A stretch of DNA of 64,000 nucleotides from Vibrio atlanticus (lineage in GTDB: Bacteria > Pseudomonadota > Gammaproteobacteria > Enterobacterales > Vibrionaceae), in contig NZ_AP025460.1 of assembly GCF_024347315.1 (NCBI RefSeq), positions 1,178,001 through 1,242,000 on the forward strand, in the 5' to 3' direction. Every line of letters begins with the position of its first letter. The first letter of the stretch is position 1. Shown here piece by piece: positions 7,942-17,196 of this stretch. The position numbers and the translations under genes were made by a program. The notes under the pieces were generated by a model, which was given only the letters and a program-made list of their open reading frames with translations, was not told the DNA's origin and did not search any database.

Positions 7942-9144
7942 ATGAATAGTGGGATTATAACCAATATTGATACAGCAATAGACTTAGATTATTACGCTAA
8001 GTTTATTGCTGGAAAAACAGCACTGGTCGCTCAGGGTGGGGGGCAGAGAAGTATTTTCACTTCTGGAGTGCTGGATGCCTTTCTTCTTTCTAATTTTGAC
8101 CCCTTCGACGAATTCTTTGGTACTTCCGCAGGTGCTTTAAACCTATGCGCCTATCTGTGCCGCGATAAAGGCCTTGGCCGTTCTTTCCTTCTCGACCTTA
8201 CAACGTCCCCTGAATTCTTCAATCTCTTTTCTTATATACGACACAGAAAGAACCTTGGATTAGAGTGGGCCTTAGAACAAATCATGGCTTACCCATACAA
8301 GCTTGATTTGGATTTAGGACGACAAACGCTAGGCGATCGCCATTTCTATGCAGCCGTCACGGATTCTAAAGATTTACGAGATCACTACTTCCCTGTATTG
8401 GGTGAAGATTGGTACAAAGTGATGATTGCAACCTGTGCGATTCCTCGCTTATACAATGATGAAATCTTTATTGGCGACAATGCTTATGTGGATGGTGGTG
8501 TATCAGCTTGCATCCCAGTTCAAGAAGCGTGGCGTAGACAAGCCCGTTCCATTGTTGTGATCCGAACTGAGCCTACGCTAGAGGAAGAGGTCGAGGTTCA
8601 AGCTAACAGTACGAGATTAAAAACACCCAAACCGATATCAGCCGAAGAACTGGAATGGTTCCGCGAATCTTTTGACAGTGTTCAAGGTCATTGGCAACAA
8701 AAAGTGGAACAGTGGAAAACCGATTGGAGCTCGTTCTTTCAACAACAAATTCTCAGCTCAAAAGAACAGAAGCGCGACAGATCACATTTGGATTTACTGA
8801 ATGGTGGTCGATGGTTATTCGGGGCGGATGACATCTATAGATTAAGTCATTTAATTGGTGATAAGTTTGATTCCGGCTTAGCAGATATGCTGATGGTGCA
8901 TTACCAAACTTACTCATTGACTCAGGATTTTTTGAACTCCCCACCAGACGATGCTTTTGTAGTGCAAATTGCCCCGAGTAAGCCGCTGAAATCCAATTCA
9001 TTAATGAGTAATAAAGAAGATTTACTGCACGATTATGAATTGGGTTTAGAAGCCGGTTACCGATTTGTTGAAACTTATACCTCTACGAAAAATGCCCGCA
9101 GTTCACACATGCCACAGTTGGCAACCATTACTGCTGAGAAGTAA
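7942..9144 (+). CDS. Patatin-like phospholipase / acylhydrolase
   Basis: Serine acyl-hydrolase of the patatin family using a Ser-Asp dyad. Visible motifs are the oxyanion loop QGGGQRS (near residues 32-38), the nucleophile elbow FGTSAGAL (about residues 59-66, Ser in GTSAG) and the catalytic aspartate in VDGGVSACIP. Arrangement and the 400-residue length resemble E. coli YjjU-type proteins. No signal peptide is visible, so it is probably cytoplasmic and acts on lipids at the membrane. The start at 7942 has only a weak AGGGAA upstream. A terminator follows about 100 bp after the stop. Confidence 0.88.
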   Translation: MNSGIITNIDTAIDLDYYAKFIAGKTALVAQGGGQRSIFTSGVLDAFLLSNFDPFDEFFGTSAGALNLCAYLCRDKGLGRSFLLDLTTSPEFFNLFSYIRHRKNLGLEWALEQIMAYPYKLDLDLGRQTLGDRHFYAAVTDSKDLRDHYFPVLGEDWYKVMIATCAIPRLYNDEIFIGDNAYVDGGVSACIPVQEAWRRQARSIVVIRTEPTLEEEVEVQANSTRLKTPKPISAEELEWFRESFDSVQGHWQQKVEQWKTDWSSFFQQQILSSKEQKRDRSHLDLLNGGRWLFGADDIYRLSHLIGDKFDSGLADMLMVHYQTYSLTQDFLNSPPDDAFVVQIAPSKPLKSNSLMSNKEDLLHDYELGLEAGYRFVETYTSTKNARSSHMPQLATITAEK

Positions 9145-9244
9145 TGCTTGAGGTTGATTAATAATATTTGAAGTTGATGAGTTAGCATGCTGTGAGCTGA
9201 ACGTGCTGTTTAAACTGATCGTTAGTGAGTCGTGTTCTGAAATG

Positions 9245-9283
9245 AAAAGGGTTATTGAACTTGGTTCGATAACCCTTTTTTGT
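9245..9283. terminator. Bidirectional terminator between the patatin gene and pykA
   Basis: AAAAGGGTTATtgaacttggttcgATAACCCTTTTTT hairpin with flanking A and T runs between convergent genes. Confidence 0.88.
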
Positions 9284-9322
9284 CTTGAGATTAGGCAAAT
9301 CGTTTCGCCTTACGGGCAAACA

Positions 9323-10771
9323 TTAGGTGACAGGCAAGATTCTCATACAGTTGGTTGATCCCGCCACATCCATAATGTCGCCTTGAGTGACGATAACGAG
9401 ATCGCCAAATTTAAGATGCTCTTGCTCTTTTAGGCAGGTGAGCGTAGATAGGGCAATGTCAAAACTGTCTTTGGCTTCTGTCTCGAAGTAGATAGGTGTT
9501 ACACCTCGGTACAAGGTACAGCGATTAAGTGTTCCTTCGTTACGAGATAGTGCGTAGATAGGCATATCTGCACTTAGACGAGACATCATCAGTGCAGTAC
9601 GGCCTGATTCAGTGAGAGTGACTACGCCTTTAATGCCTTCCATATGGTTTGCCGAGTAGATAGTCGCCATCGAAACGGTTTCTTCGGCGGTCACAAACGT
9701 GCGGTCAATTCGGTAATTGGATTGGTTGTTAATCCCCGCCATTTTCTCAGCACCAATACACACTTCAGCCATCGATTTTACGGTTTCGACCGGGTAATCA
9801 CCTGCAGCTGTTTCACCTGAAAGCATGACCGCATCTGTTCCATCAAGTACCGCATTGGCAACGTCCATGACTTCGGCACGGGTTGGCATTGGCGCTGAAA
9901 TCATCGATTCCATCATTTGGGTTGCGGTGATCACCGTTCGGTTAAGCGCTCTAGCACGGCGTATAAGCTGCTTTTGTACTCCGACCAATTCAGGATCGCC
10001 AATTTCGACTCCGAGGTCACCACGAGCCACCATGACCACATCTGAGGCCATTATGATGTCATCCATGTTCTCAACAGTGGCTACCGTCTCTGCTCGCTCT
10101 ACTTTTGCTACAAGGTGAGCTTCTAAACCTGCTTCACGTGCGAGTTGACGAGCGTAGTGCATGTCTTCGCCGTTGCGTGGGAAAGACACCGCGAGGTAAT
10201 CCACTTTGATTTGTGCGGCGGTGACGATGTCGCGCTTGTCTTTTTCTGTCAGCGCTTCTGCGGACAGGCCGCCGCCTTTCTTGTTTATGCCTTTATTATT
10301 CGAGAGAGGGCCGCCAATGATGACTTCGGTATGAACGCGACAACCTTCCACTTCGGTTACTTTTAGCTGTACACGACCATCGTCTAGCAGCAGGATGTCG
10401 TTAGCTGAAACGTCGTTAGGTAATTCTTTATAATCAAGGCCGACCGCTTGTTGGTTGCCTTCGCCTAAACCAAGGCTACTGTCGAGAGTAAATTGGTCAC
10501 CAACGGCAAGTTGGATTTTGCCATCTTTGAATGTTGACACTCGAATCTTGGGACCTTGTAAGTCACCGAGAATAGCGATCTGAGTACCAAGTTTTTTGGC
10601 TATTGCTCGGACATTTTCTGCACGTTGTATATGGTCGTCGCTAGTGCCGTGAGAGAAGTTCATACGGACGACATTGGCACCGGCCTTGATGATCTCTTCA
10701 AGCACGTTACCTTTATCAGTAGAAGGGCCTAGCGTTGTGACGATTTTCGTTTTTCTTAATTCGGCTGTCAT
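9323..10771 (-). CDS. pykA: Pyruvate kinase (PykA type)
   Basis: Converts phosphoenolpyruvate and ADP to pyruvate and ATP, the last step of glycolysis. The 482 residues align closely with E. coli PykA (480): [15 protein letters not shown] N-terminus ([18 protein letters not shown]), [14 protein letters not shown], the catalytic lysine region VAKVERAE, the metal-binding [10 protein letters not shown] and the [20 protein letters not shown] segment. PykA-type enzymes are activated by AMP and sugar phosphates. AGGAG lies upstream of the ATG. It is divergent from mlc, and a MITE lies between the two promoters. Confidence 0.96.
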   Translation of the reverse strand: MTAELRKTKIVTTLGPSTDKGNVLEEIIKAGANVVRMNFSHGTSDDHIQRAENVRAIAKKLGTQIAILGDLQGPKIRVSTFKDGKIQLAVGDQFTLDSSLGLGEGNQQAVGLDYKELPNDVSANDILLLDDGRVQLKVTEVEGCRVHTEVIIGGPLSNNKGINKKGGGLSAEALTEKDKRDIVTAAQIKVDYLAVSFPRNGEDMHYARQLAREAGLEAHLVAKVERAETVATVENMDDIIMASDVVMVARGDLGVEIGDPELVGVQKQLIRRARALNRTVITATQMMESMISAPMPTRAEVMDVANAVLDGTDAVMLSGETAAGDYPVETVKSMAEVCIGAEKMAGINNQSNYRIDRTFVTAEETVSMATIYSANHMEGIKGVVTLTESGRTALMMSRLSADMPIYALSRNEGTLNRCTLYRGVTPIYFETEAKDSFDIALSTLTCLKEQEHLKFGDLVIVTQGDIMDVAGSTNCMRILPVT

Positions 10772-11369
10772 GAATACTCCTAGAGTGAGGCCAAGTAATC
10801 TTTTAAAAGACTAGGGCGTGTTGATCTTTCGAGCTGATTTTTGCAGCGAGTTGCTGGGTATTTATACAAGGCAGAGGCTTTGATGTGTAGCTAGCCTACA
10901 TGAGAAGCCGATAACGTAGTAGAAATGACCAGCAAACGCTGCCCGAAGGGTTCGAGCTGGGCGCCCCCGCAAAAAGCGTTTTACTCTTTGTTGAGGGAGA
11001 TTTGCTTAGAATGACTAGGCTACTTCTCCCTCGCCGCGATTAAAACGCTTTTATCTCGAACAAAGTTTAACCACGAAAGGTCAACGCGCCTTAATTAAGT
11101 ATATGCATTAATTGATTATTTATTGGGAGCTAGAAGGATATTTCTTTATTTGTATCCAATTATTGTATTCAGGACTCAATAACGATGTTTCATTAAGAAA
11201 ATTAAGTCTCAATTTATCGATGTCGGTACTAATTTTTCTCGAACTATTTGACTCGATACACAAAGATTCATGTATATACGTGATACTGGTCACGGCGATA
11301 TACCAAGTGACTTCACAATTACTTCGCAAAGTAAAAAAATTACCGCGTTGATGATTTCTGGAGCGTAAA
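10772..11369. other. Divergent intergenic region between pykA and mlc (598 bp)
   Basis: Contains the putative MITE at 10814-11091 and, on the mlc side, about 275 bp of AT-rich DNA. A 79-codon frame at 11112-11351 exists but lacks a convincing start and overlaps another frame on the opposite strand; I do not regard it as a gene. A GGAG ribosome-binding site for mlc lies at about 11361. Confidence 0.6.
10814..11091. mobile_element. Putative MITE related to the IS5-family element at 21520-22402
   Basis: A 278-bp non-coding block. The left end GGGCGTGTTGATCTTTCG and the right end, read inward on the other strand AGGCGCGTTGACCTTTCG, are terminal inverted repeats differing at 3 of 18 positions. 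It is flanked by TA on both sides (10812-10813 and 11092-11093), as for IS427-group insertions. The left end matches the ends of the IS at 21520-22402 over 16-18 bp. Internal perfect inverted repeats (AAAAGCGTTTTA at 10972-10983 with TAAAACGCTTTT at 11041-11052; GAGGGAGA at 10993-11000 with TCTCCCTC at 11025-11032) would fold strongly. No transposase frame is present. Confidence 0.75.
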
Positions 11370-12587
11370 ATGTACATGGCTCAACCGGGCCATATTGATC
11401 ATATCAAACAGGTCAATGCTGGTCGTGTATATAAACTAATTGACCTTAAAGGTCCTATTTCTCGTATCGATCTGTCCAAGCAAAGTGAGTTGGCTCCGGC
11501 GAGTATTACTAAAATTACCCGTGAACTCATTGAAGCTCACCTTATTCACGAAACGACGGTTCAAGAAGCCACGACTCGTGGGCGCCCTGCTGTCGGTCTG
11601 CAAACCAATAACGAAGGTTGGCAGTTTCTGTCGATGCGTCTTGGTCGTGGGTATCTCACTATCGCGCTCCATGAGTTGGGCGGCGATGTACTTATCGATA
11701 CTAAGATTGATATTCATGAACGTGACCAAGACGATGTACTTGCGCGTCTTCTGCATGAAATTGATGAGTTTTTTCAAACTTATGCAGAGCAACTCGATAG
11801 GGTAACAAGTATTGCGGTTACGCTACCGGGGCTTGTGAATTCTGAGCAGGGAATTGTGTTGCAGATGCCACACTACAACGTTAAAAACTTAGCGTTGGGT
11901 CCTGAGATCTACAAAGAAACAGGTCTACCTGTCTTTATTGCCAATGATACCCGAGCGTGGGCATTAGCAGAGAAGCTGTTTGGTCACTCTCAAGATAACG
12001 ATAATTCCGTTTTGATCTCGATTCACCACGGTGTAGGCGCAGGGATCATTCTCGACGGCCGAGTATTGCAAGGTCGCCACGGTAACATCGGTGAGCTGGG
12101 TCATATTCAGATCGATAAACAAGGCAAGCTTTGTCATTGTGGTAATCATGGCTGTTTAGAAACGGTTGCGAGTTCACAGGCTCTCCGTGAGCAAGTCAAA
12201 GAACGGTTGGCTAATGGTGAAGCATCATCACTAACGGCGTTTGAAGATGTCACAATTGAACAGATCTGCGCTGCTGCTGCTGATGGTGATCCACTGGCTG
12301 TTGAAGTGATAGAACAGTTAGGTCGTTACTTAGGTGCCGCGATAGCGATTGTGATCAACCTTTTCAATCCTGAGAAAATCTTGATAGGTGGTGTTATCAA
12401 TCAGGCTAAAAGCGTGTTGTATCCTGCGATTCAAAAGTGTATCGAAGAGCAGAGTTTATCGGTTTACCATCAAGATTTAGAGCTGGTGGAATCTCGATTC
12501 TATAAACAAGCCACCATGCCAGGTGCTGCGCTTGTTAAACAAGCTTTATATGATGGCCAATTGTTAATGAAAGTGATTGAAGGCTAA
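11370..12587 (+). CDS. mlc: Mlc, ROK-family repressor of sugar-uptake genes
   Basis: DNA-binding repressor that in enterics controls ptsG, ptsHI and other sugar genes and is sequestered at the membrane by unphosphorylated PtsG. The 405 residues follow E. coli Mlc (406) from the N-terminus (QPGHIDHIKQVNAGRVYKLI, helix-turn-helix with SRIDLSK and APASITKITRE at about residues 30-50) through the DNA-binding RGRPAVGL to the ROK domain. The zinc motif CHCGNHGCLE is intact. The start at 11370 follows GGAG; the second ATG at 11376 is possible. It is divergent from pykA. A candidate Mlc operator sits upstream of ptsG in this same window. Confidence 0.94.
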   Translation: MYMAQPGHIDHIKQVNAGRVYKLIDLKGPISRIDLSKQSELAPASITKITRELIEAHLIHETTVQEATTRGRPAVGLQTNNEGWQFLSMRLGRGYLTIALHELGGDVLIDTKIDIHERDQDDVLARLLHEIDEFFQTYAEQLDRVTSIAVTLPGLVNSEQGIVLQMPHYNVKNLALGPEIYKETGLPVFIANDTRAWALAEKLFGHSQDNDNSVLISIHHGVGAGIILDGRVLQGRHGNIGELGHIQIDKQGKLCHCGNHGCLETVASSQALREQVKERLANGEASSLTAFEDVTIEQICAAAADGDPLAVEVIEQLGRYLGAAIAIVINLFNPEKILIGGVINQAKSVLYPAIQKCIEEQSLSVYHQDLELVESRFYKQATMPGAALVKQALYDGQLLMKVIEG

Positions 12588-12754
12588 CCCTTTTTTTATC
12601 GTTTTTAGCCTTCCTTGAACCCTTTCCATGCACTTAAACTATGTATAACAGCATTTGTTGTACTTAGTTTAAGCATCTGTGTATTTGCGCTTTGCTTTAA
12701 CCTATCGAATTAGGCTATTGTAGCCACAGTTATTATTTGTCACTAAGGTGTTGT

Positions 12755-13696
12755 ATGTCTGGCGTTTTAAATTCTGTTGATCAGAGAACTAAACTCGTCG
12801 GTGAAAACCGTCTGGAACTCTTGTTATTTAGCTTAAATAGTCGCCAACTATTTGCGATTAACGTATTTAAAGTGAAAGAAGTATTAAAAGTGCCTGTACT
12901 CACTCGCTTGCCAGGCTCTCACCATCATATTACGGGTGTTGCTTCTTTACGTGGTGAATCTGTACCTGTGATTGACTTACGCAGTGCGATTGGTTTCCCA
13001 CCATCACGTGATGAGACTCAAGAAAACAACTTGATCATTACCGAATACAACCGAACCGTACAAGGCTTCTTGGTTGGACAAGTTCGCAATATCGTGAATA
13101 CGACATGGACAGAAATCCAACCGCCACCAAAGACTACGGGTCGAGCAAACTATTTAACTGCTATCACGCATATCCAAGAAGAAGAGCAGCACAAAATCGT
13201 TGAGATCATCGATGTTGAAAAGGTGTTAGCGGAGATCATCGACTACGATGTGTCGATTTCTGACGGTGTTCTAGATCAGCAGTTAGCGAATGAAATGGTT
13301 GGCCGTAATGTGCTTATCGTGGATGACTCTTCAACAGCACGCAACCAGATCAAAGGCACCTTGTCGCAACTTGGTTTGAACATTATCGAATGTTGTGACG
13401 GCTTAGAAGCACTGACTTTACTTAAGAAGTGGTGTGATGAAGGCAAAGACATCAATCAAGAAATACTGTTGATGATCACCGATGCCGAAATGCCAGAAAT
13501 GGATGGCTACAAACTGACTCATGAAGTTCGAACTGATCCTCGAATGCATGACTTGTTTATTACGCTAAATACTTCATTAAGTGGTAGTTTCAATGAAGCC
13601 ATGGTTGAGAAAGTAGGGTGTAATCGCTTTATTTCTAAATTCCAACCAGACCTCTTAGTTGAAGTAACTCAAGAGCGAATGCGTCAGATTTTGTAA
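12755..13696 (+). CDS. cheV: CheV-type chemotaxis coupling protein (CheW domain plus receiver)
   Basis: Couples chemoreceptors to the CheA kinase and is itself phosphorylated. The N-terminal CheW-like domain spans about residues 20-165 (LELLLFSLNSRQLFAINVFK, GVASLRGESVPVIDL, GFLVGQV). The C-terminal receiver domain (about 180-313) has the acidic pair and phospho-acceptor in IVDDSSTARNQ and MITDAEMPEMDG. I start at 12755 (MSGVLNSVDQ) because AAGGTG precedes it with proper spacing; the frame remains open 6 codons upstream. It follows mlc on the same strand but about 170 bp away, and has its own terminator. Confidence 0.93.
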   Translation: MSGVLNSVDQRTKLVGENRLELLLFSLNSRQLFAINVFKVKEVLKVPVLTRLPGSHHHITGVASLRGESVPVIDLRSAIGFPPSRDETQENNLIITEYNRTVQGFLVGQVRNIVNTTWTEIQPPPKTTGRANYLTAITHIQEEEQHKIVEIIDVEKVLAEIIDYDVSISDGVLDQQLANEMVGRNVLIVDDSSTARNQIKGTLSQLGLNIIECCDGLEALTLLKKWCDEGKDINQEILLMITDAEMPEMDGYKLTHEVRTDPRMHDLFITLNTSLSGSFNEAMVEKVGCNRFISKFQPDLLVEVTQERMRQIL

Positions 13697-14004
13697 TTAA
13701 TGCAGCTGTACGGTTTGTTTCGAATGACCTTGGCGGAAACGTTTGCTAGTATTTGATACAGCATGTTTTTAACAAAATATGCTCAACGACTAACGTAACT
13801 TTTCATGCACAATCTAAGGTAGTTCCTCTGAATGATATGGTTAACGTCTAAAGTCGTCATGACTTTGAGCTTATTACTGTATAGGGAATTTAAGAAAAGA
13901 CGTACGGAAGCGGACGTTGAGGTATAACTCAACAAATTGAATTTAAGGGAAGCGGATGCTTCCCTTTTTCGTTTCTAGCGTTTCTTGGAGGGCAACTTGA
14001 ATCG
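13697..14004. other. Intergenic region between cheV and dnaE2 (308 bp)
   Basis: No gene seen. It ends with the shared terminator at 13944-13970; the remainder is unremarkable AT-rich sequence. Confidence 0.5.
13944..13970. terminator. Terminator between cheV and dnaE2
   Basis: AAGGGAAGC GGAT GCTTCCCTTTTT hairpin and T-run. It is far (about 250 bp) from the cheV stop and 35 bp from the convergent dnaE2 stop. Confidence 0.8.
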
Positions 14005-17000
14005 CTAATGAAAATCTCGAGATTTGGTGTTCAAGCCAACAATTTCATCAGTTATATCGATAAGTTTCCCCGCAATTACATGCACGACTTCGCCTTCCTT
14101 CTCTAAGACTCCTTGAACCTTTAAAGCCTTCGCTGTCAGATAAGCTTGCTGCTGTGCGCGTGCAGTGGCTCCCCATACCACAACGTTAATATTGCCTGTG
14201 TTATCTTCTAATGTGACAAAGGTGACACCGGCTGCGGTACCGGGTGATTGTTTGCCAGTGACCAATCCAACAACCGTGACCATGGATTTGTGTCTTTGTT
14301 GTTTTAAGTCTTTCATATGGGTGAATCGACCTAATCGTCCCGCTTCTTCTAGCAAAGTGATAGGGTGCTTGTTTAACGATACGCCAACGCTGGTGAAATC
14401 TTCCAATAGATCCTGCATCTCATTTGGCTTATGCAAGGCGTGCTCTACCTTGTCATAAGCCTGACGAAATAGAGGTAGGTCAGAAGCGGAGTCCATGATT
14501 GCCCAACGAGTCTGGAAGCGGTTTCCCAATACGTTATGTAGCGCATTGGCCGATGCCAGTAGCTCGATATCTTTCTTATTCATCGATAACTGTTTCACCT
14601 GGCTAGGGTGGCGATAACCGGATTGTGGACGATTGGCGAGCACGCTTTGAATCCCATGTTCGCTGAATCCTTTGATTTGTCGCAGCCCTAAGCGAATCGC
14701 TAAACCATTCTGATGAGCGATGACAGTGTGGTTGTCTTGTGAGGCGTTCACACATACCGGAAGAACTACCACATTGTGTCGTTGTGCGTCTTGTACCAAC
14801 TGTGATGGGCTATAAAACCCCATAGGTTGGCTATTGAGCAAGGAAGCATAGAAGCATTCTGGGTAGTAGCATTTCAACCAAGCTGAGCAATAGGCTAGCA
14901 CCGCAAACGAAGCCGAGTGGCTTTCTGGAAAACCGTATTCGCCAAAGCCGCATATCTGTTTAAAGATCTGCTCAGCAAACTCTGTCTCATAGCCGCGTTT
15001 TTGCATTCCTTCGATGAGCTTGTTTTTAAACTTAAAGACGTTGCCATTTTTCTTCCAAGCAGCCATGGCGCGTCTGAGCTGATCTGCTTCTCCGCCGGTG
15101 AATCCTGCGGCAACCATCGCGAGCTTAATCACTTGTTCTTGAAATATTGGCACCCCCAAAGTGCGCGACAGAACCGACTCCACGTCTTTAGATGGATAAC
15201 TGATTGGCTCAATACCATCTCGACGCTTTAAGAATGGGTGAACCATATCGCCTTGAATAGGCCCAGGACGTACGATAGCGATTTGAATCACCAAGTCGTA
15301 ATAAGTCTTCGGCTTAAGCCTTGGCAGCATGCTCATTTGCGCACGTGACTCAATTTGGAATATCCCGACCGTATCTGCTCGCTGAATCATGCCGTAAACC
15401 TGAGGATCGTCCTTAAGGCGAGTGATCTCAGCAATGGTCAGTGATCGCCCGTGAATGCGTTTGATCAGGTCGAAACATTTACGAATCGCAGAGAGCATAC
15501 CTAACGCGAGTACATCAACTTTCAGCAGTCCCAATGTTTCAAGATCATCCTTATCCCATTGAATTATGGTTCGATCGTGCATAGCCGCATTTTCGACGGG
15601 AACCAATTCATACAAAGGCCCAGAAGATATGACAAAACCACCAACGTGTTGAGATAAGTGACGTGGAAAGCCGATGATCTCATTAACCAAATGGATAAAC
15701 TGCTGTCCCTTCAAAGAATCAGGCTGTAGCCCCAATTGAGTGAGCTGAGCCTGCCAACCTAAGCTTTTGTCCCTGCGATTGGTGTTCTTAATGAAGTAGT
15801 CGAGCTGAGTTTCTTGTAGCCCCAATGCTTTACCGACATCTCTTACTGCACTTTTGAAGCGGTATGAAATGACAGTTGCGGCAAGTGCTGCGCGTTCTCT
15901 ACCGTATTTTTTGTAGATGTATTGGATGACTTCTTCACGGCGCTCGTGCTCAAAGTCGACATCGATATCGGGCGGCTCATCGCGTTCTTTACTGATGAAA
16001 CGTTCAAATAGCACCGAGATCTGTCTTGGGTCGACAGAGGTTATTTCTAGGCAGTAACAGACCACGGAGTTGGCCGCGGAGCCACGACCTTGGTAAAGAA
16101 TGCCTTGGCTTTTGGCAAACATGACGATGTCGTGGATCGTGAGAAAAAAGAAAGGGTAGTCTAGCTCGTCAATCAGCCTCAATTCTTTATCTATGATCTG
16201 TTGGATGTCACTAGGTACACCTTGTGGGAAGCGAGCTCGTTTTCCTTTCTCTACTAACATGCGTAGATAGCTCATGGGTGTCTCACCTTGAGGGATCAGC
16301 TCGCTCGGGTATTCGTAGCGCAAGCTGGCTAAATCAAATTCACACAGCTCAGAGATTCGGTTGCTCTCTTCTAGCCACTCAGCTTTGAATATATGAGAGA
16401 TCTTATTGATGCTGCGTAAACAGCGCTCGGCATTGGCGAGTAAGTGACTGCCCACTTCGGTAATGGGTTTTTGGTACTTAATAGCAGTGAGTGAATGCTG
16501 CAAGGGTAAGCGATTCGCGTTGTGCATTAGCACGCCACCACAGGCAGTAATCGGCAGTTGGTGATGTTGTGACAGCTCAACACAGTAATCCGTGTACTGC
16601 TGGTCGGTTTGTTTTAGGTGTCGTTGTAAGCCGATCCAAAGCCGACCTGAATGATGCTGAGATAGCCATTGCCCCCAGTGCGCGTCTTCATTCTTCTGTT
16701 GAGGAAGCCAAAGAATGAAGCAGTGCTTAGCCGACATGATATCCCACTCAGAGAGCTGATAATGTCCTTTGCTGCTACGACGTCTCGCGTTGGTAATAAT
16801 ACGACACAGCTCGGCATAGGCCTCTCTATTTGGGCATAGCAAAACCACTTGGCACTCTTCATTTAACCAAAACATGCTCCCGACAATTTGCTTGAGCGAC
16901 AGTTTATGTTGCTTGATTGCTGAGTGAACCTTAACGATGCCCGCGACTGAGCACTCATCAGTAACTGCGAGTGCTTTGTAACGTAAGAAGTCGGCCTGTA

Positions 17001-17082
17001 AAACAAGCTCTTCCGCATGCGAAGCTCCCTCTAGAAAGGAATAATTACTTTGACAGAAAAGCTCTGAGTATTGCTGAGACAT
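14005..17082 (-). CDS. dnaE2: Error-prone DNA polymerase DnaE2 (ImuC)
   Basis: C-family polymerase of the SOS mutasome, performing lesion bypass with ImuA and ImuB. The 1025 residues match DnaE2 and are shorter than replicative DnaE (about 1160). The N-terminal PHP region (ELFCQSNYSFLEGASHAEEL) is followed by the palm with catalytic aspartates in EPPDIDVDFEHERR and LLKVDVLALG, the fingers, and an OB-fold near the C-terminus (VTVVGLVTGKQSPGTAAGVT). It is the last gene of the imuA-imuB-dnaE2 cassette, 114 bp after imuB, and is expected to share the SOS promoter upstream of imuA. Confidence 0.95.
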   Translation of the reverse strand: MSQQYSELFCQSNYSFLEGASHAEELVLQADFLRYKALAVTDECSVAGIVKVHSAIKQHKLSLKQIVGSMFWLNEECQVVLLCPNREAYAELCRIITNARRRSSKGHYQLSEWDIMSAKHCFILWLPQQKNEDAHWGQWLSQHHSGRLWIGLQRHLKQTDQQYTDYCVELSQHHQLPITACGGVLMHNANRLPLQHSLTAIKYQKPITEVGSHLLANAERCLRSINKISHIFKAEWLEESNRISELCEFDLASLRYEYPSELIPQGETPMSYLRMLVEKGKRARFPQGVPSDIQQIIDKELRLIDELDYPFFFLTIHDIVMFAKSQGILYQGRGSAANSVVCYCLEITSVDPRQISVLFERFISKERDEPPDIDVDFEHERREEVIQYIYKKYGRERAALAATVISYRFKSAVRDVGKALGLQETQLDYFIKNTNRRDKSLGWQAQLTQLGLQPDSLKGQQFIHLVNEIIGFPRHLSQHVGGFVISSGPLYELVPVENAAMHDRTIIQWDKDDLETLGLLKVDVLALGMLSAIRKCFDLIKRIHGRSLTIAEITRLKDDPQVYGMIQRADTVGIFQIESRAQMSMLPRLKPKTYYDLVIQIAIVRPGPIQGDMVHPFLKRRDGIEPISYPSKDVESVLSRTLGVPIFQEQVIKLAMVAAGFTGGEADQLRRAMAAWKKNGNVFKFKNKLIEGMQKRGYETEFAEQIFKQICGFGEYGFPESHSASFAVLAYCSAWLKCYYPECFYASLLNSQPMGFYSPSQLVQDAQRHNVVVLPVCVNASQDNHTVIAHQNGLAIRLGLRQIKGFSEHGIQSVLANRPQSGYRHPSQVKQLSMNKKDIELLASANALHNVLGNRFQTRWAIMDSASDLPLFRQAYDKVEHALHKPNEMQDLLEDFTSVGVSLNKHPITLLEEAGRLGRFTHMKDLKQQRHKSMVTVVGLVTGKQSPGTAAGVTFVTLEDNTGNINVVVWGATARAQQQAYLTAKALKVQGVLEKEGEVVHVIAGKLIDITDEIVGLNTKSRDFH

Positions 17083-17196
17083 AAAGTAATCTCACTTAAC
17101 CATTGCGAGTGAACATGATTGAAAAGGGACGCTGAAATTGAATAAGTAGAACGGACGAGCTAACGAAGTTTTCTTACTGACTTATTTTCCTAAAGG

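Noticed and set aside
11112..11351. 79-codon frame upstream of mlc
   Set aside because: No ribosome-binding site or recognisable domain, overlaps an equally long frame on the other strand, and lies in AT-rich promoter DNA.
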